Source: Treponema sp.
GTDB lineage: Bacteria > Spirochaetota > Spirochaetia > Treponematales > Breznakiellaceae
Direction: 5' to 3'
Length of the DNA stretch: 34,055 nucleotides
NCBI GenBank assembly: GCA_031255285.1
Contig: JAIRSU010000109.1
Location: 1-34,055, forward strand
Shown here: in pieces, positions 30,544 through 34,055 of the stretch
Layout of the letters: the number at the start of each line of letters is the position of its first letter
Position numbering within the stretch: position 1 is the first letter of the stretch
The notes under the pieces: generated by a model
Seen by the model: the letters and a program-made list of their open reading frames with translations, nothing else
Databases searched by the model: none
What the model was told of the DNA's origin: nothing
Program-made: the position numbers and the translations under genes

Positions 30544-32838
30544 TCATATTGTTCCAACAGAAAGAACTCGCAGGAATTGAGCGGTTCCCGCCTTGTTTTC
30601 GCCCGGACCTACGCAGGAAGGACAGCCGCTTTCACAGGGGCATCCTTCAACAACAGCAGCCAGAGCGCGGAAAAGCTCCTCCCCGCGGACCGCAAGCGCT
30701 TCGGACAACCCGGTGCCTCCCGGATACTTGTCGTAGATAAAGAGACAGGGCGTTCCGAAATGCGGATCCCGCACCCGCTCCGCAACGCCGAGGTCTCTAC
30801 TGTCGCAGAGCAGGAACACCGACGCGATGTTTTTAACAAGCCGCCCCACGCTTGACAGAACAGAGCCAGCTTCCATCGCGTCAAGATAACCAAGAATTCT
30901 GCCGCCTGCGCTTTCCGTCGGAAAGAGCAGGGCGAGTGCGCGTGTGTGCATTTCTTCTTCAGGCAGATCTATGTTACCGTAGCCCACGTTTTCCTGCGTA
31001 TAGAACCGTATCTTCTTGAATTTAGCCGCCTGCGTCCTCACCAATACATCGCCGAGCCCGCCGTAAGCGGTTTCTCTTCCAACCTCGCCATACGTGAACC
31101 GTTCGTCTTCAGTCAATACTTTGATATCTGTTTTCACGTATCCATCCGTGTAATAGTTGACGTCTGCTTCGCGGACAAGGCATTTTCTTTCCGCGATATT
31201 CAAATCTTCCACGATATACTGCCTGCCGCGGTGGATATAAACCGCGTTCTTGAATATGAGTTCCTTTGCGCTGGGACGGTCCATTTCGCCGATGACCGCG
31301 TTACGGCCGTTTGTAACGTCAATGATGACTACATTCTCCGTCATTGCAGAACGCAGACTGATACCCTCCGCAGGAAAAGACCGGTCTGCCCAGTACCATC
31401 GCTGCCCAGCGCACCGCACCACACCTTCTTCTTCCAGAAGCGCGAGCGCGTCCTCTGTGTCCGCACCGAAAAAATTGTCTTCTCTTTTGGAAAAAGTATC
31501 GAACGGCGCTTCAAACGCCGCGCATTTCATGTGGTCCATGAAAATGTACGGGTTATCCGGGTCGATTCGCGCTTCCTCTACTGATTTGTCGAAGAACCAT
31601 TCAGGATTCCGCATGATGAATTGGTCCAGCGGCGCGGCCGAAGCGATAAAAACCGCGGCGGATGTACCGCCGCGCCGTCCAGCCCTGCCAGTCTGCTGCC
31701 AGAATGAGTTGAACGAGCCCGGAAATCCCCCCACCACAGCCGCGTCAAGCCCGCCTATATCTATGCCGAGCTCCAGAGCGTTTGTGGACACCACGCCTTG
31801 AACGCTCCCGTCCCGCAAGCCTTTTTCTATTTCGCGCCGCTCGTTCGGCAGTAAACCGCCGCGGTAAGCTTCCACACGGATGCGTCTGTTGTCTGTGTAG
31901 ATGTTTTTCAAGGCGTTGTTCACGTATGAAGCTTCCACCTCAGTTTTAACACGGGAATGCGCGAACAAGATTGTTTTGACGCCGGCTTTGAGAAACGCGA
32001 GCATCCAGCGCTGGCTTTCGGTTAAGACGCTGCGGCGGACGCCCTGTACCGGGTCTACGAGCGGCGGGTTATAGAGAATGACGCGCTTTTCCGCGCGCGG
32101 TGCGCCGTTCTTGTCGACAAGCGCAACTGCGTCCCCGATGAGGGACTCGGCGTGTTCCTGCGGATTCGCAATAGTAGCGGAACAGAGGATAAAACAGGGT
32201 TTTGATCCATAAAACGCGGCTATGCGTTTCAGCCTGCGGATAACGTTTGCCACATGACTGCCGAAAACGCCCCGATAAGCGTGAGCTTCGTCAATCACCA
32301 CATATTTCAGGTGCGAGAAAAATTTGACCCATTTGGGATGATTAGGCAGAATACCATCGTGAAGCATATCCGGGTTTGATATGATGATGCGCCCCAGGTC
32401 ACGGGCGGAAATGCGGAGACTGCCCGGCGTATCCCCGTCATAAGTAGAGACCTTTACAGGCAGCGGCGTATCCCCGCCGACCAATACGTTTAATTCCGCC
32501 TGCTGGTCTTGGGACAAGGCTTTTGTAGGGAACAGGTAGAGTGCGCGAGCTTTGTCGTCCTGCAAAAGCGCGTGCAGAATCGGCAGGTTGTAGCAAAGAG
32601 TCTTGCCGGAAGCCGTAGGCGTTACGACGACGGTGTTTCGTCCGCCACGAACATATTCCCACACTTCGCCCTGATGCGTATATAAGCAGGAGACGCCTCG
32701 CCTTTGCAGTATTTCCGCAATGCGGGCGTCCAAGTCAGTCGGAAACGGCGCGGTCTGTCCCGCGCTTGCAGGTATCAGCCTGTCTTCGACGATGTACGGA
32801 GCAAATTCCGCCAGAATATCGTCCAGCGTCTTATTCAT
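30544..32838 (-). CDS. MrfA/YprA-type superfamily 2 DNA helicase
   Basis: 764 residues. Helicase motifs: Walker A TASGKT (75-80), DEAH (183-186), SAT (220-222) and QQTGRAGRRG (381-390). The C-terminal DUF1998-type domain carries a four-cysteine cluster C733, C735, C739 and C742 (CPCESGCPSC), the metal-binding signature of MrfA-like repair helicases, which in Bacillus act on mitomycin-type DNA damage with the exonuclease MrfB. No mrfB-like gene is in the window. A very purine-rich SD region (GGGGAGGGGAGGG) precedes ATG 32838. The gene starts 27 bp after the GH113-like gene on the same strand, so they probably share a transcript. Confidence 0.88.
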   Translation of the reverse strand: MNKTLDDILAEFAPYIVEDRLIPASAGQTAPFPTDLDARIAEILQRRGVSCLYTHQGEVWEYVRGGRNTVVVTPTASGKTLCYNLPILHALLQDDKARALYLFPTKALSQDQQAELNVLVGGDTPLPVKVSTYDGDTPGSLRISARDLGRIIISNPDMLHDGILPNHPKWVKFFSHLKYVVIDEAHAYRGVFGSHVANVIRRLKRIAAFYGSKPCFILCSATIANPQEHAESLIGDAVALVDKNGAPRAEKRVILYNPPLVDPVQGVRRSVLTESQRWMLAFLKAGVKTILFAHSRVKTEVEASYVNNALKNIYTDNRRIRVEAYRGGLLPNERREIEKGLRDGSVQGVVSTNALELGIDIGGLDAAVVGGFPGSFNSFWQQTGRAGRRGGTSAAVFIASAAPLDQFIMRNPEWFFDKSVEEARIDPDNPYIFMDHMKCAAFEAPFDTFSKREDNFFGADTEDALALLEEEGVVRCAGQRWYWADRSFPAEGISLRSAMTENVVIIDVTNGRNAVIGEMDRPSAKELIFKNAVYIHRGRQYIVEDLNIAERKCLVREADVNYYTDGYVKTDIKVLTEDERFTYGEVGRETAYGGLGDVLVRTQAAKFKKIRFYTQENVGYGNIDLPEEEMHTRALALLFPTESAGGRILGYLDAMEAGSVLSSVGRLVKNIASVFLLCDSRDLGVAERVRDPHFGTPCLFIYDKYPGGTGLSEALAVRGEELFRALAAVVEGCPCESGCPSCVGPGENKAGTAQFLRVLSVGTI

Positions 32839-32865
32839 AATAACGCCCTCCCCTCCCCTCTGTTC

Positions 32866-33780
32866 TTACCGGGCATAAAACCGCTTCACCGCCTGACTGG
32901 CCGGCTTGCCGAAGACGCTGTAGTCGTCGTTAATGATGGGAAAACGCGCATAGGTCTCAAGGTGCGCCCAACAGACAAAGCCCTGAACCCACGGGCGCAC
33001 AATCGCTTTCTCAAACATAGTCGTGTAGTATACGGCTTGTTCTTCAAGATTCAGCTCTCCTTTGCGGGTCCAGTCGTTGGGGATAAAGGAAGAGCCGCTT
33101 CTGCTGGGACATCCGCACTCCGCAAAGAAGAACGGCTTCTTGAACCGCCGCACAACAGTCTCGATACGGTCGAGGTTTTCATCCCATTGGTCAACGGGGT
33201 AATAGCCGCTTGAGGAAATATAATCAACCGCGTCCCACCATGAGACCGCGTCTTCTTGGTACTTATCCGTATTATAGGTGATTTCTCCCTGGTATACTGT
33301 GCGGACCTTTTCAACAAGCGTGCGCCAATAGCCGTCTTTGCGCTCGGACTGTACCAGTTCGCACCCTATCATCAGCATATCGGCTTTGATTTCAGCGGCA
33401 AGCGCCGCATAACGGACGATGTAATCCGTGTAGCTCTCGAACCACCTGCTCCATTTGGGCTCACAGGGCGCGGGATGGTCGAAAAAGTCAATATAAGCCC
33501 GCCATACCCCGTTACGGCAGTTCAACATGGGCTTTAAAATGACGGATAAACCGAGTTCCCGGCAATAGGCGGCCGCGGACTTGAGTTCTTCGTCAGAAGG
33601 GACCGCGCCTTTGTACTCAATAGTTTCGGATTGGGGCGTATCTTGCAGTGCGCCGAAAGCCAGTACCGCGGTATCGCACGCGGTCGCGGACTCCATTGCA
33701 CGAAGCGATTCTCTTGTTTCTTCAGGGGAGACCTGCGTTCTCTCACGGTTTGCGAATAGGAAAGTAAAACCTCGTATCAT
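32866..33780 (-). CDS. GH113-like glycoside hydrolase
   Basis: 304 residues from ATG 33780 (327 if TTG 33849 is used). A TIM-barrel protein resembling GH113 (beta-mannanase-like): GFTFLFANR at the start, ADMLMIGCELVQSE with the Glu that would be the acid/base, then KPFFFAECGCPSR with the nucleophile Glu, and FVCWAHLETYA near the end. No signal peptide, so cytoplasmic. ATG 33780 is preferred because the barrel begins at MIRGFTF; the TTG start has AGGA upstream and adds a very basic 23-residue extension, so it remains possible. The substrate is not known; mannan- or cellulose-derived oligosaccharides are guesses. Confidence 0.7.
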   Translation of the reverse strand: MIRGFTFLFANRERTQVSPEETRESLRAMESATACDTAVLAFGALQDTPQSETIEYKGAVPSDEELKSAAAYCRELGLSVILKPMLNCRNGVWRAYIDFFDHPAPCEPKWSRWFESYTDYIVRYAALAAEIKADMLMIGCELVQSERKDGYWRTLVEKVRTVYQGEITYNTDKYQEDAVSWWDAVDYISSSGYYPVDQWDENLDRIETVVRRFKKPFFFAECGCPSRSGSSFIPNDWTRKGELNLEEQAVYYTTMFEKAIVRPWVQGFVCWAHLETYARFPIINDDYSVFGKPASQAVKRFYAR

Positions 33781-33838
33781 TATTTCTTCATTATCGGCAG
33801 GACGGCCGGCGCGCAAAGATTTTTTTTCTTTTTCCCTC

Positions 33839-33868
33839 TTGACAAGCAATTTTCCTGCATACTATACT
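33839..33868 (+). promoter_or_regulatory. Strong plus-strand promoter facing the 21-bp repeats
   Basis: TTGACA (33839-33844), 18-nt spacer, TATACT (33863-33868); both boxes are at or near consensus. Start point about 33875. It reads rightward, away from the GH113-like gene, into the repeat array. Confidence 0.6.
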
Positions 33869-33919
33869 CTATTTCAGCGATTAGAGTGTTTTCTAACAAC
33901 TTTTAAAAAACTATCAGAG

Positions 33920-34055
33920 CGGGCTGTGGTGCTATTATAGAACCCTCCGACAAAGAAAGAGAGCCCTATAATAAAAAGAGAGAACCCTCCGATAAAAAAG
34001 GAGAGCCCTACGGTAAAATTATAGAGCCCTCTGACAATATAAGAGAGTTCTCCGA
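33920..34055 (+). repeat. 21-bp tandem repeat array running off the window
   Basis: The core ARCCCT recurs at exactly 21-bp steps: CCCT at 33943, 33964, 33985, 34006, 34027 and a TTCT variant at 34048; 33920-33940 is a degenerate first unit. The rest of each unit is A-rich with GAG at the end. There are no spacers, so it is not a CRISPR. One plus frame stays open from 33907 to the edge and reads as seven-residue units (EPSDKER, EPYNKKR, EPSDKKG, EPYGKII, EPSDNIR), but it has no start codon in the window. Confidence 0.85.

Noticed and set aside
30946-31584. 212-codon plus-strand ORF opposite the helicase
   Set aside because: Antisense shadow; the helicase frame carries all diagnostic motifs.
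33920-34055. CRISPR array
   Set aside because: Units are contiguous at 21 bp with no spacers, and no cas gene is in the window.

Overview
The window looks like a chromosomal segment of a spirochaete, most likely a host-associated Treponema relative. This is inferred from the mix of signal-peptide HEAT and TPR proteins, a COG3014-type lipoprotein and a plant-polysaccharide (rhamnogalacturonan) uptake locus next to ordinary housekeeping genes. No rRNA, tRNA, CRISPR array or intact insertion sequence was seen.

Layout: 1-235 tail of an unknown AT-rich gene and overlapping hairpins. 236-5419 glycogen phosphorylase, tRNA 2-thiouridylase MnmA and a uracil permease with a long leader. 5732-7036 a small exported protein, a strikingly structured leader RNA, a PTS EIIA protein, an orphan OadG-type sodium pump gamma subunit and a 27-residue membrane peptide. 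7227-11924 F-type ATP synthase genes atpB-E-F-H-A-G, with no atpD or atpC. 11970-16596 rRNA methyltransferase, Tgt, a convergent lipoprotein and citramalate synthase. 16695-20373 a DUF4180-like gene with an odd tail, hemolysin III, EpmA-like ligase and a HEAT-repeat protein. 20377-21700 a gene graveyard on the minus strand. 21912-23423 COG3014 lipoprotein. 23523-28238 (minus) a GH105 hydrolase and a three-gene ABC importer without its ATPase. 28429-29113 broken gene remnants. 29129-30531 a Pr6Pr/AIG1-like membrane protein and a TPR protein. 30544-33780 (minus) an MrfA-type helicase and a GH113-like protein. 33839-34055 a strong promoter firing into a 21-bp tandem repeat that runs off the end.

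Three themes stand out. (1) At 6110-6238 an RNA can fold into a three-way junction, and three mutually exclusive pairings control access to the ribosome binding site of the PTS EIIA/OadG genes; this is the best candidate for an undescribed regulatory element. (2) At least five genes (glgP, 5732, rlmL-like, HEAT, TPR), and nearly so cimA, have a -10 box ending 5-10 nt before the start codon and no Shine-Dalgarno, so leaderless translation seems a routine mode here, beside SD-led genes. (3) The ATP synthase is split and its c subunit has a mixed ion-binding signature, beside an orphan sodium-pump subunit, which leaves the coupling ion open.

All structure and promoter calls were made by eye; no folding, alignment or database search was run.
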